Shown here: positions 26,601 through 34,880 of the stretch, piece after piece
How the letters are laid out: each line of letters opens with the position of its first letter
Numbering within the stretch: position 1 is the stretch's first letter
Assembly (NCBI GenBank): GCA_900119535.1
Contig: FPJT01000001.1
Coordinates: 100,367 to 164,366 of the forward strand
Direction of reading: 5' to 3'
Source of the DNA: Ruminococcus sp. XPD3002
GTDB lineage: Bacteria; Bacillota; Clostridia; Oscillospirales; Ruminococcaceae
Length of the DNA stretch: 64,000 nucleotides
Program-made: the position numbers and the translations under genes
Notes under the pieces: generated by a model
What the model was told of the DNA's origin: nothing
The model's database searches: none
What the model saw: only the letters and a program-made list of their open reading frames with translations

Positions 26601-27242
26601 TTTCTTAATGGAAAGGGTACAGATATGTGCTTTGATGATTTTAACTATGCTATCGGACTTACAACAGTCGGAAGAAGCAGATATTATGATAATATGAACT
26701 CCTTTATGGATATGGTCGAAAAGAATGTGAAATTAAACCATAAGTTTGATTTTTCTACTGTAAAGGACATTGAAAAGCCAAGAGATGTACATAAAACAGG
26801 TACACTTTTAGCATCTTCATGGAAATGTAATTATCATGAACTTGTATGTTCGTACGATTTGAATGCATCCATTGACTGGTGGCTTGCAGTAGGCGGCGGA
26901 CAGAATGCACTCGCAGCAACGGTCGACTGCTCTAAAAACGCAGCAGGAGAAACAGTATACACAGCTAAGATAAAATATTATCTGCTTGATTATTATGACT
27001 GGTCCAATGACGGAGAGGCTGCTGCTTCTGATCTTCATTCAAGCGGACTTGCAAGATCATTCCTGTCCTATGGTTGTTATGAGACAGAGTTAGAATGGAA
27101 GAAGGGTTCGAGATATCCCGGAGATCAGTGGGGCAATTCAAGCCTTTGCGCTGATACAAAACTCGATGGTATCACTGATTCGGCATTAGGAGAAAGCCAC
27201 TTAGCTGCAAGTATTTACTATAACGCTGTTACAAAAGCTTAA
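23661..27242 (+). CDS. Large secreted dockerin, thrombospondin type 3 repeat and vWA-like protein
   Basis: 1193 residues. Signal peptide about 1-30, then an N-terminal dockerin (38-105; first loop DANLDGDVSLGD, second degenerate). Next come a beta domain (~125-225), a run of five acidic TSP3 calcium repeats (233-362; e.g. DTDKDGLTDYEE, DTDGDGLTDGEE), another beta domain, a region resembling a vWA fold but without the MIDAS aspartate (FELAFAIQMSGYNG, ~574), two more TSP3 repeats (DTDGDGVLDWEE ~781, DTDNDGIRD ~868) and a C-terminal part of no family I know. No catalytic motif is visible. TAGGAGGTTGAAAA precedes the ATG. Probably a structural or adhesive cellulosome component. Confidence 0.8.
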   Translation: MKLKRLIAASAAAAMMASNSAVITGASFAAETAAESKVTYGDANLDGDVSLGDALAILQFIANKEKYPMDEQAQLNADCVDPGSGITGLDAIAVQLIDVQYISRDDLPLTSEKLESFFKKPSDSDTPEEQGNATVSDGIYAFGVYNEETKSVDIEWLVNEDVKTVELFVSDDNKKYVSAAKVEDADSYSYALEDINGTVYFKVGYTDDKGNSYESFPFFITKEEDTYITDFFDADEDGIADMFESAYGSDIDSKDTDKDGLTDYEEVYITGTDPAVSDSHKKGVSDAEADCDDDGIPNKKEMELGTNPLDKDTDGDGLTDGEEVNDLKTDPLVKDTDEDGLSDYAEHKMGTDPVNPKSVGNKDGDVFISQAVRVDAPVLDLVNTEENAYKLAVDMNVVGFAEEKLTVSKSRYTDVIDEEAIVGDVIDVVVDKDAKLDSMKLRFNIKDEYKDNKLGTYEGLEGIKRFSVFQYNEDIHMFIPLDTYYSESENSVIAYIDGTGTYCIMDSEIWFDSLGIKPEEEEDIPEKSEETGTVESPAMNGATDVSIEAQDESSAPTVRNEAFELAFAIQMSGYNGDENFESQKKLIHDMGAYLFKNYDGVVIHLIPYDIQTKAMQLKETSTTNDFSDLKSLDAALEKLEYHAMWGPANRLIAYKKVYDELLASYRFVNKIFVVNLMNAGTQPTSFRSDDYTDADYVYTYFWENNMDFSEIYYKEKPDENLSYYMENEYGGLDIEFDPDANYKALLKRIENNVEKYASYDIETINGNIKVVLKGALGPNSDNDTDGDGVLDWEELDRTYMIIYPDGTYEFPTYTELFEKADITVGKKKDENDVPYGPYQWHDTPYGPKLKDFYDNTDVAVWESNPTKSDTDNDGIRDVCDNSPFEALDDHFQVVDDYTAVKYRDLLSNGYEKVIHDSETSYLTKPMTAKMFADKAKLRIMAVGGKTKLSSLLNGTGFVEDIPSFVDVVGSTPNASKALSHFLNGKGTDMCFDDFNYAIGLTTVGRSRYYDNMNSFMDMVEKNVKLNHKFDFSTVKDIEKPRDVHKTGTLLASSWKCNYHELVCSYDLNASIDWWLAVGGGQNALAATVDCSKNAAGETVYTAKIKYYLLDYYDWSNDGEAAASDLHSSGLARSFLSYGCYETELEWKKGSRYPGDQWGNSSLCADTKLDGITDSALGESHLAASIYYNAVTKA

Positions 27243-27281
27243 TTATTCAAGAAATAATATAAAACAAATGATCAAAAAACG

Positions 27282-27313
27282 AAAGCTCCTGAATCGCTCA
27301 GGAGCTTTCTTTA
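27282..27313. terminator. Terminator between convergent genes
   Basis: AAAGCTCCTGA-atcgc-TCAGGAGCTTT with A- and T-rich flanks; serves the dockerin/TSP3 gene and possibly the opposite gene. The remaining sequence to 27458 shows no gene. Confidence 0.75.
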
Positions 27314-27458
27314 TGCCTTGAAAAAACTGAAGAATTGCTGTTATCCATGTTGGTTTGTCTATAATAGGAGCGGTGCTTCTCAAAGACTTCAAGATAGCGG
27401 AAATGTGAGTATTTATCTATGTCTGTATACTGGTAAAACTTGCGTCATTCGGTGCATC

Positions 27459-28043
27459 TCACAGCATATCAGCGGCAAACAACGACTGATACTTCATGAT
27501 CGTTTGATAAACCTCTTCGTAATCAGCAATATTTTCAATTATGGTTTTGCGATAACGAGGTATACGGTGCTTTCCAGAATACATGATCTCGTCAAGCTTC
27601 AGAATAACATCACCCGTAGAAGTGTGTTTGTTAAAAAATGATTGTTTCGTATCAACGGAGATAATTTGCTGATAGGGAATGCGCTTAGTAGTCGTATTGA
27701 AAATTCCTTGCTGTATATAAACTGCCTGATCGGTGATGCAGTAGTTTGTTTTTTTGACACTCGGAACAGCGGTCAGCACGCCGCCAAGGTACAGCAAGAC
27801 TGGCATAAGGGGACCTAAAAAAAATGGAATTAGGATTAAAAAGACGCTTTTATCTGTATTAGATGACGAATCAGAATGGGAAGATATTATCACCAACAAG
27901 ATGAATCCTAATTCAACTATCCCCCATAACACCGCCTTCGGAAGCATCGGATTAAAGATTGATTTCATAACAGAAACCTTTTTATTTTGCGTTCCGGACC
28001 AGAGAATGTGCTCATACGGTTCAATATGTGATGTCAGTGACAT
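27459..28043 (-). CDS. Membrane protein with bacterial PH domain
   Basis: 194 residues: a short cytoplasmic start (HIEPYEHILWSGTQ), two membrane spans (about 35-57 and 70-95) and a PH-like domain (NYCITDQAVYIQQGIFNTTTKRIPY...). Family members are small membrane proteins of unknown role. The start at 28043 is chosen because AAAGGA is eight bases upstream; the ATG at 28052 touches it. Codons are more AT-rich than in the neighbours. Confidence 0.72.
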   Translation of the reverse strand: MSLTSHIEPYEHILWSGTQNKKVSVMKSIFNPMLPKAVLWGIVELGFILLVIISSHSDSSSNTDKSVFLILIPFFLGPLMPVLLYLGGVLTAVPSVKKTNYCITDQAVYIQQGIFNTTTKRIPYQQIISVDTKQSFFNKHTSTGDVILKLDEIMYSGKHRIPRYRKTIIENIADYEEVYQTIMKYQSLFAADML

Positions 28044-28174
28044 AGTACTCATCCTTTCGTGTGAGAAATTTTGTTAACAGTATAGCATGACTTCGCTTAG
28101 TTGTCAAGGCAGCCATCACGGTTCACATGCAAATCAATTATCAATATTATATGTCATGAAATGAGCACATTTTG

Positions 28175-28211
28175 TAGTGGGCAGGCACGATCAAGTGCGC
28201 CGTCCCTACAG
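28175..28211. repeat. Interspersed repeat, partial copy B3 (reverse)
   Basis: Read on the minus strand it gives GTAGGGACGGCGCACTTGAT..., matching GTAGGGGACGGCGCGCTTTA at 832-851 of copy B1. The gap 28044-28358 otherwise holds only the promoter at 28265. Confidence 0.45.
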
Positions 28212-28264
28212 ATTAATTATTCTAATCAACAAAATTGAACCCTGTAAATGCTGAAATTGATGTA

Positions 28265-28293
28265 TTGACTTTGCGGAAGGGTTCGTGTATAAT
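28265..28293 (+). promoter_or_regulatory. Promoter for the tepA-like/ftsK unit
   Basis: TTGACT (28265-28270), 17 bases, TATAAT (28288-28293), about 65 bases before the start at 28359. Confidence 0.85.
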
Positions 28294-28358
28294 AAATAAT
28301 GTATACCTTTGCGGACTCGGTGCATAATAAAAGTACGAAGTCAAGTGAGGTGTATACA

Positions 28359-29069
28359 ATGGAAAACGATAAAAAGGACCGTAAGGACGAGGCGGAAAAG
28401 ACAGACTCCATAGTTAAAACGGGAGAGACTGAGCCTTCAAACTCGAAGCATCTTATACACTGCCTTACGGTAATTGGACAGATAGAAGGGCACTATGTAC
28501 TGCCCGAACAGAACAAGACAACCAAGTATGAGCACATTATCCCTTCCCTTGTGGCTATAGAACAGGACAGAAGCGTTGAGGGACTGCTGATAATCCTTAA
28601 CACCGTCGGCGGCGACGTTGAGGCAGGACTTGCTATTGCTGAACTGATATCGGGGATGAAGACTCCTACGGTATCTCTTGTGGTGGGCGGAGGTCACTCT
28701 ATAGGAGTTCCTCTTGCAGTAAGCGCAAAGAAGTCTTTTATAGTTCCGTCGGCATCTATGACCATACATCCCGTAAGGATGAACGGTACACTTATCGGCG
28801 TACCCCAGACCTTCTCGTATTTTGACAGGATGCAGGACAGGATAGTCCGCTTTGTCACAGAGAACAGTTCGGTGGACGAGAATGAATTCCGCAGGATGCT
28901 CATGAATACTGATGAGCTGGTAACGGACGTGGGAACAGTGCTTGAAGGCGAAAAAGCTGTTGAGTCGGGACTTATCGATTGTCTCGGCGGACTTGGTGAT
29001 GCTGTTAGCTGTCTGTATGAGATGATAGAGAATACAGACAGAAGATATGCTGATGATGAGGTCAGTTAA
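28359..29069 (+). CDS. ClpP-fold serine protease, TepA-like
   Basis: 236 residues. After an acidic, lysine-rich tail the ClpP/crotonase fold begins. Active-site signatures are NTVGGDVEAGLAIAELI, the serine in GGGHSIGVPLAVSA and the histidine in MTIHPVR. The gene stands directly before ftsK/spoIIIE, the same order as tepA-spoIIIE in Bacillus, which supports TepA. The start at 28359 has GTGAGGTGTATACA in front; the longer frame begins within the promoter region. Confidence 0.85.
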   Translation: MENDKKDRKDEAEKTDSIVKTGETEPSNSKHLIHCLTVIGQIEGHYVLPEQNKTTKYEHIIPSLVAIEQDRSVEGLLIILNTVGGDVEAGLAIAELISGMKTPTVSLVVGGGHSIGVPLAVSAKKSFIVPSASMTIHPVRMNGTLIGVPQTFSYFDRMQDRIVRFVTENSSVDENEFRRMLMNTDELVTDVGTVLEGEKAVESGLIDCLGGLGDAVSCLYEMIENTDRRYADDEVS

Positions 29070-29155
29070 CGGGAAAAACTCCCGATATTGCTTCCGTAAC
29101 GACGGTGATGCGTCTTGCGGAGCTGTACATATGCAGAACAAAATGGAGGATAGCA

Positions 29156-31816
29156 ATGTCAGACAAAAAAAAGGCACAGATGTCAGAGCCTACGGCTCCG
29201 ATAGAAGTGGTGGCAGGCTATGAAAAAAAGAAGCCTGCGCAGAAAAAAGTCAGAAAAAAGGCTTCGGGAAGCAGGACAGCTTCTTCACCGAAGGCTGCAA
29301 GTGCCAAGGAAAAGCTTGAGCAGAAACAGAACGAGCGCAACAGAACCACATCTGTTGTATTGTTCGCTTCAGGAGTTCTTATGGCTGCGATGGCTCTCAT
29401 ACCGGGAACATCGGGCTGGCACAGTATACACAGAGCATTTCTCGGTATATTCGGAGTATCTGTTTTCATAGTACCCGTTATACTTATTTATACATCCATA
29501 CTTATAAGCAAGAACAAGACCGAAGAGGATATTTCTGGACGTGCTGCATGGGCAGTTGCACTTCCATTCGTAGTCAGTGCGGCCATAGAGATATTCTTCG
29601 TGGGAAAGCTTCCGGGACTCGGTTTCTTCAAGAACATTCCCGAGCTTTACAAGGAGGGCGTTGCACTTAAGGGCGGCGGAGTCATCAGCTACCTTATCGG
29701 CGGAACCCTGCTTAAGATATTCGGCGGGCTCGGCGCAAAGATATTCACTCTTGTGGTATTCTTCGTTATCATACTCCTTCTTACGGGCAAGGGTATAAAC
29801 GAGTTCCTTGATATACTTTTCCGTCCCTTCACATTCCTTATGCAGTGTGTTGCAGGAGTTAAGGAAATGCTTGTGGACGGCGATTTCGACAGCGGCTTCT
29901 ACGGAGTTGTCGGCGGTGACGATGAAGAGGACGATGCGGACGGGGAAGAGACTGAAGATGAAGTCATACAGACAGGCATCTCCTATCCCGACCGTGAGGA
30001 GATAGAGGCTATAAGTCTCCTGAACGGCAATATGTCCATGTCACAGCCTGTCAGAAAGCCTGAAAAGCCTGCTGTACGACGCGGCATCCCCGATGAGAAC
30101 GGCTTTGTCATGGACGTTCCGCTTCCTGGCGAATCGGAGATAGCCTATGACGATCCCCTTGATGTGCCTATATTCATCGATAATCCCGACCTTGGGGACG
30201 AGCTTCCGCCTGCTGATCCTGTGGATCACAGCCTTGATGCTCTTATCAATAAGGCTGCGGAGAATCTTCCCGAAAAGACTGAAGAGGCTTCTGCGGAAGC
30301 TGTTGACGAGGAAACTCCCTCTGCACCTGTCAAGGACAAGACTCCGCTGTACATACTTCCGGGTATCGACCTGCTTACTCCTCCCGATATACGTTCCAAC
30401 AGTTCGGATGCGGTAAAGGAGATGCACGACAAGGCAGAGACCATAGTAAACACCTTCAAGAGCTTCGGCGTTGAAGTAAAGATAAGCAACATATGCAGAG
30501 GACCTTCTATCACCCGTTACGAACTCCAGCCGGGAGCAGGCGTTAAGGTATCGAAAATAAGGGGACTTGAGGACGATATCGCCCTTAGTCTTGCGGCGCA
30601 GGGAGTGCGTATAGAGGCGCCTATCCCGGGTAAGCCTGCTGTAGGTATCGAGGTCCCGAATATAAACAAAGATACGGTAACTCTCAGGGAGATACTGGAA
30701 TCCAAGGAATTCAGGAATTCCGCCAGCAAGCTGACATTTGCAGTCGGCAAGGACATCACGGGCAACGCTATAGTCGGCGATATAACCAAGATGCCCCATG
30801 TTATCATAGCAGGTACTACGGGTTCGGGTAAATCAGTCTGCACCCGTTCAATAATCATGAGCATACTCTACAACGCAAAGCCTGAGGAGGTAAAGCTCAT
30901 ACTCATCGATCCGAAAATGGTCGAATTCAAGGTGTTCGAGGGCATCCCTCATCTGCTCATCCCCATAGTCATCGATCCGAAAAAAGCGGCAGGTGCGCTT
31001 AACTGGGCAGTTAACGAGATGATGCGCCGCTACTCCACATTTGCGGATGTGGGTGCAAATGACCTTAAGTCCTATAACGAGCTTGCGGAAATGGATGACG
31101 AATTGCAGCCAATGGCTCAGATAGTCGTTTTCATCGACGAGCTGGCTGATATGATGCTGGTCGCAGGCAAGGAAGTCGAGGACTCTATCTGCCGTCTTGC
31201 ACAGATGGGACGTGCCGCAGGTATGCACCTTGTTGTAGCTACACAGCGTCCTACCACGGACGTTATCACAGGTCTTATCAAGGCCAATATCCCGAGCCGT
31301 ATCGCACTTTCTGTTATGTCGCAGGTGGATTCACGTACTATCATTGATATGGCAGGCGCGGATAAGCTCCTCGGAAACGGTGATATGCTCTATATGCCGA
31401 TAGGTATGAACAAGCCTGTGAGAGTTCAGGGATGCTTTGCATCAAGCAAGGATATAAGCGCAACTCTGAACTTCATAAGAGCTCAGAGTCAGGTAGAATA
31501 CGATGCCGCTATAACCGAGGCTGTGGACAGCTTCGTTCCCCAGAGCAAGGGAAATGACCGTGATGACAGCGATACTCCTGCTGTTGCTACGGATGAGGAT
31601 TACGTTGAGCGCGCTATAGAGCTGGCAGTAAACAACGGTCAGCTTTCAACGACTATGCTCCAGAAGAAGCTGAAGCTTGGCTATGCAAGAGCTTCACGAA
31701 TAATGGATGACCTGGAGGAAATGGGAGTTATCGGACCAAGCGAAGGCTCAAAGCCGAGAAAGGTCTATATGTCGAAAATGCAGTTTGACGAAAGACGAAT
31801 GAGAATGGAAAACTGA
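29156..31816 (+). CDS. ftsK: DNA translocase FtsK/SpoIIIE
   Basis: 886 residues: a basic N-terminus, about four membrane spans (first ~57-79), a long acidic linker (~240-390), the alpha-beta motor with Walker A AGTTGSGKSVCTRS (~553) and Walker B VVFIDELADMM, the RQ-rich VATQRPTTDVITG motif, and a C-terminal gamma winged helix (YVERAIELAVNNGQLSTTML, ~824-886) that reads KOPS/SRS sites. It pumps chromosomal DNA at septa in division and, in spore formers, into the forespore. ATG 29156 follows TGGAGGATAGCA. Confidence 0.95.
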   Translation: MSDKKKAQMSEPTAPIEVVAGYEKKKPAQKKVRKKASGSRTASSPKAASAKEKLEQKQNERNRTTSVVLFASGVLMAAMALIPGTSGWHSIHRAFLGIFGVSVFIVPVILIYTSILISKNKTEEDISGRAAWAVALPFVVSAAIEIFFVGKLPGLGFFKNIPELYKEGVALKGGGVISYLIGGTLLKIFGGLGAKIFTLVVFFVIILLLTGKGINEFLDILFRPFTFLMQCVAGVKEMLVDGDFDSGFYGVVGGDDEEDDADGEETEDEVIQTGISYPDREEIEAISLLNGNMSMSQPVRKPEKPAVRRGIPDENGFVMDVPLPGESEIAYDDPLDVPIFIDNPDLGDELPPADPVDHSLDALINKAAENLPEKTEEASAEAVDEETPSAPVKDKTPLYILPGIDLLTPPDIRSNSSDAVKEMHDKAETIVNTFKSFGVEVKISNICRGPSITRYELQPGAGVKVSKIRGLEDDIALSLAAQGVRIEAPIPGKPAVGIEVPNINKDTVTLREILESKEFRNSASKLTFAVGKDITGNAIVGDITKMPHVIIAGTTGSGKSVCTRSIIMSILYNAKPEEVKLILIDPKMVEFKVFEGIPHLLIPIVIDPKKAAGALNWAVNEMMRRYSTFADVGANDLKSYNELAEMDDELQPMAQIVVFIDELADMMLVAGKEVEDSICRLAQMGRAAGMHLVVATQRPTTDVITGLIKANIPSRIALSVMSQVDSRTIIDMAGADKLLGNGDMLYMPIGMNKPVRVQGCFASSKDISATLNFIRAQSQVEYDAAITEAVDSFVPQSKGNDRDDSDTPAVATDEDYVERAIELAVNNGQLSTTMLQKKLKLGYARASRIMDDLEEMGVIGPSEGSKPRKVYMSKMQFDERRMRMEN

Positions 31817-31834
31817 CGCAGGCAGGTGATATGC

Positions 31835-33793
31835 ATGTATGAGGGGTTCCTCCCGACTACAAAAAAAGAGATGGACGAGCTGGGAATAGAGCAGTTCGAT
31901 TTCATATACATAACGGGAGACGCTTACGTTGACCATCCGAGCTTCGGGGCGTCTATAGTTACCCGTCTTATCGAGGCAATGGGGTTCACGATAGGTATAA
32001 TCGCCCAGCCTGACTGGCATACCGACAGGGACTTCCGGCGCTTCGGCGCTCCGAAGTACGCATTCCTCGTAACTTCGGGAAATATCGATTCTATGGTGGC
32101 TCACTACACCGCCGCAAAGAGAAAGCGCTCGGACGATGCCTATTCTCCGGGAGGTCTTGCGGGAAAGCGTCCAGACCGTGCGGTGATAGTCTATTGTCAG
32201 AAGCTGAGAGAATACTTCGGCGACATACCGATAGCTATTGGCGGACTTGAAGCTTCACTCCGACGTTTTGCACACTATGACTACTGGGACGACGATGTCC
32301 GTCCTTCAATACTGCCCGACAGCGGTGCGGATATACTCATGTACGGCATGGGCGAGCATCAGATACAGGAAATATGCAGGCGTCTTGCAGACGGCGAGGA
32401 TATCCATGATATCCACGATGTAAGAGGTACCTGCTATATGACCGAACCTGTGAATACTCCCATAGGTGCGGCGCAGTGTCCCTCCTTTGAACAGGTCAGG
32501 GAAAGCAAGACCGAGTACGCAAAGGCTGTAAAGATACAGTATGACTGGCAGGACGAGGTCTACGGAAAGACTGTCATCCAGCGTCACGGCAGGATGATGC
32601 TTGTGCAGAATCCGCCTGCACTCAGCCTTACTACAGAGGAACTGGACTACATATACAGCCTTCCTTATACCCGTGCAGTTCACCCGAGCTATGATTCTCA
32701 GGGAGGTGTGCCCGGCATCGAGGAAGTACGCTTCTCCATAACCCATAACCGTGGATGCTTCGGCTACTGCAACTTCTGCTCCATTGCTCTGCATCAGGGC
32801 AGAAGGGTAACCGTAAGAAGTGAGGAATCGGTACTTAAAGAGGCTGAAAGAATAACAAAAATGCCCGATTTCAAGGGTTACATACATGATGTTGGAGGTC
32901 CTACAGCCAATTTCAGGCATACCTCCTGCGAAAAACAGCTCAGCAAGGGACTCTGTATGGGCAAGAAATGTCTTGCGCCGACTCCTTGTCCTGCGCTGAA
33001 AGCCGACCATACGGAATACCTTGCACTTCTCAGGAAGATACGTCAGGTAAAGGGCGTAAAGCGAGTGTTCATCCGTTCGGGAATACGCTACGACTACCTT
33101 ATGGAGGACAAGAACGACGAGTTCATGCGCGAGCTTATAAAGCATCACGTAAGCGGTCAGCTCAAAGTAGCTCCCGAGCATTGCTCAGCGGTGGTGCTTG
33201 ACAAAATGGGCAAGCCCCATATTGAGGCTTACAAGGCGTTCCAGAAGCGATTCTACGAGATAACAAAGGGCATCGGCAAGGAGCAGTATCTTGTTCCGTA
33301 TCTCATGTCCTCGCATCCGGGAAGTACGCTGAATGAAGCCATAGACCTTGCTGTGTTCCTGAAGGAGAACAAGATACGTCCCGAACAGGTGCAGGATTTC
33401 TATCCTACTCCGGGAACTATCTCTACAGCCATGTTTTATACAGAGCTTGATCCGTATACTATGGAAAAGGTCTATGTGCCCAAGACTCCTAAGGAAAAAG
33501 CTATGCAGAGAGCGCTTTTGCAGTATTTCCGTCCGCAGAACAGGGAGATAGTCCTTGAAGCACTGAAAAAGGCAGGCAGACGTGATCTTATCGGAAGCTC
33601 GCCTAAGTGCCTTGTAGAAGATATCGCTCCGAGGGGCGGAAACAGAAAAGGCGGTGAAGGCTCTTGGCAGAAAAAGAACGGCGATCGGGACAGAAAACAG
33701 TCCTCACCGAAGAACAGGAAGAGCTTTACGCACAGCTCAGTGCAAGGGCAGCAGAAAAAAGGAAAGAAAAGCTCAGGCGGAAAAGGTCGCTGA
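31835..33793 (+). CDS. ygiQ: YgiQ family radical SAM protein
   Basis: 652 residues, family length. The [4Fe-4S] motif is CFGYCNFCS preceded by SITHNRG; the opening MYEGFLPTTKKEMDELG, HPSFGASIVTRLIE and the long C-terminal domain with HPGSTLNEAIDLAV and VQDFYPTPGTISTAMFYT are characteristic. The reaction is unknown. ATG 31835 lies five bases after AGGTGA; a GTG at 31826 is less likely. The C-terminus is a lysine/glycine-rich tail that overlaps the next gene by 130 bases. Confidence 0.9.
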   Translation: MYEGFLPTTKKEMDELGIEQFDFIYITGDAYVDHPSFGASIVTRLIEAMGFTIGIIAQPDWHTDRDFRRFGAPKYAFLVTSGNIDSMVAHYTAAKRKRSDDAYSPGGLAGKRPDRAVIVYCQKLREYFGDIPIAIGGLEASLRRFAHYDYWDDDVRPSILPDSGADILMYGMGEHQIQEICRRLADGEDIHDIHDVRGTCYMTEPVNTPIGAAQCPSFEQVRESKTEYAKAVKIQYDWQDEVYGKTVIQRHGRMMLVQNPPALSLTTEELDYIYSLPYTRAVHPSYDSQGGVPGIEEVRFSITHNRGCFGYCNFCSIALHQGRRVTVRSEESVLKEAERITKMPDFKGYIHDVGGPTANFRHTSCEKQLSKGLCMGKKCLAPTPCPALKADHTEYLALLRKIRQVKGVKRVFIRSGIRYDYLMEDKNDEFMRELIKHHVSGQLKVAPEHCSAVVLDKMGKPHIEAYKAFQKRFYEITKGIGKEQYLVPYLMSSHPGSTLNEAIDLAVFLKENKIRPEQVQDFYPTPGTISTAMFYTELDPYTMEKVYVPKTPKEKAMQRALLQYFRPQNREIVLEALKKAGRRDLIGSSPKCLVEDIAPRGGNRKGGEGSWQKKNGDRDRKQSSPKNRKSFTHSSVQGQQKKGKKSSGGKGR

Positions 33794-34668
33794 GGAATCT
33801 GCTGGGGAACATTGCGTTCCTTCTGGTGCTTGCAGGTGCTGCGGCACTGTTTATCTACCTCAGACGTCCTCCGGTATATACCGCCGAGGGAGAGCTTTAT
33901 GTGCATTATATAGATGTGGGACAGGGTGACTGTACCCTGATAACCGCAGGAAGAGAAGCTATGCTCATCGACAGCGGAGAGTACACCGAAGTCGGAAGCG
34001 TAGAGAACTATCTTGAAAAATACGGCATATCACGCCTCGACGTGATAGTATGTACGCATCCTCATTCCGACCACATGGGCGGAATGGCAGATATTATAGA
34101 GAGATTCGATGTGGGTGAAATATATATCCCGCATGTAAAAAGAGAGAAAATACCAACAGCAGTCTATTATGATAAGTTCCTTGACGCAGTGAACAGGAAA
34201 AGAGTAAAGCTTTCAGAAGTAAGTGCAGGAGAAAGTTTTACCGTCGGCGACGGACACTGTACCGTTGTAGCTCCCTGTTCAGATGACTACGAGGGCCTGA
34301 ATGACTATTCCATAGGCATACTCATGCGTCACGGCAAAAAGAGCTTTTTGTTCACAGGTGATGCGGAGGAGGCTTCCGAGACGGAAATGATCCTTTCGGG
34401 AAGGCTTTCTTCCGTGGATGTGTACAAGGCAGGTCACCACGGAAGCAGTTCGTCCTCAACAGAGGGATTCCTTGCGGTGATACGTCCCGAATACGCTGTG
34501 ATATCCTGCGGAAGAGATAATCCTTACGGACATCCTTCCGATCAGGTCATAAAGAGACTGCAAAGATATACAAAGAATATTTTCCGCACTGATCTGTGCG
34601 GCGATATAATTATTTGTTCCGACGGAGAAGAAATATCCGTCCGGACGGAAAGGGATGAAATAATATGA
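33664..34668 (+). CDS. Membrane-anchored MBL-fold hydrolase, ComEC C-terminal type
   Basis: 334 residues: a basic start, one membrane anchor (~47-68) and an outside metallo-beta-lactamase domain. Metal ligands are in CTHPHSDHMGG, FLFTGDAEEAS and AGHHGSSSSS, and YIDVGQGDCTLI opens the domain, the pattern of the ComEC nuclease domain. The only sensible start before the anchor is TTG at 33664, 130 bases inside ygiQ; no ATG precedes MLIDSG. ATGA overlap with the DUF3006 gene follows. Probably a secreted phosphodiesterase/nuclease. Confidence 0.82.
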   Translation: MAEKERRSGQKTVLTEEQEELYAQLSARAAEKRKEKLRRKRSLRNLLGNIAFLLVLAGAAALFIYLRRPPVYTAEGELYVHYIDVGQGDCTLITAGREAMLIDSGEYTEVGSVENYLEKYGISRLDVIVCTHPHSDHMGGMADIIERFDVGEIYIPHVKREKIPTAVYYDKFLDAVNRKRVKLSEVSAGESFTVGDGHCTVVAPCSDDYEGLNDYSIGILMRHGKKSFLFTGDAEEASETEMILSGRLSSVDVYKAGHHGSSSSSTEGFLAVIRPEYAVISCGRDNPYGHPSDQVIKRLQRYTKNIFRTDLCGDIIICSDGEEISVRTERDEII

Positions 34669-34880
34669 GGATCGACAGATTTGAAGGAGAGTTTGCAGTT
34701 ATCGTAACTTCTGAAGGCACAATGAACATCCGCAGAGACATGCTTCCTGCGGCAGCACAGGAGGGCGACGTTATCCGTTATGAAAACGGTCTGTGTACCC
34801 TCGACAACGTAAGGACAAACGAATTAAGGGAGGGTGTTGAAGAGAAGATACGAAGGCTTCTCAGAGGAGAATATGACTGA
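34665..34880 (+). CDS. DUF3006 family protein
   Basis: 71 residues (MRIDRFEGEFAVI...MNIRRDMLP...GDVI). DUF3006 proteins are commonly encoded right after ComEC-like MBL hydrolases, as here, where the genes overlap by four bases (ATGA). It has a small beta-rich fold; role unknown, likely a partner of the hydrolase. Confidence 0.85.
   Translation: MRIDRFEGEFAVIVTSEGTMNIRRDMLPAAAQEGDVIRYENGLCTLDNVRTNELREGVEEKIRRLLRGEYD

Noticed and set aside
32306..33181. 291-codon reverse ORF opposite ygiQ
   Set aside because: Shadow of a well-conserved radical SAM gene.
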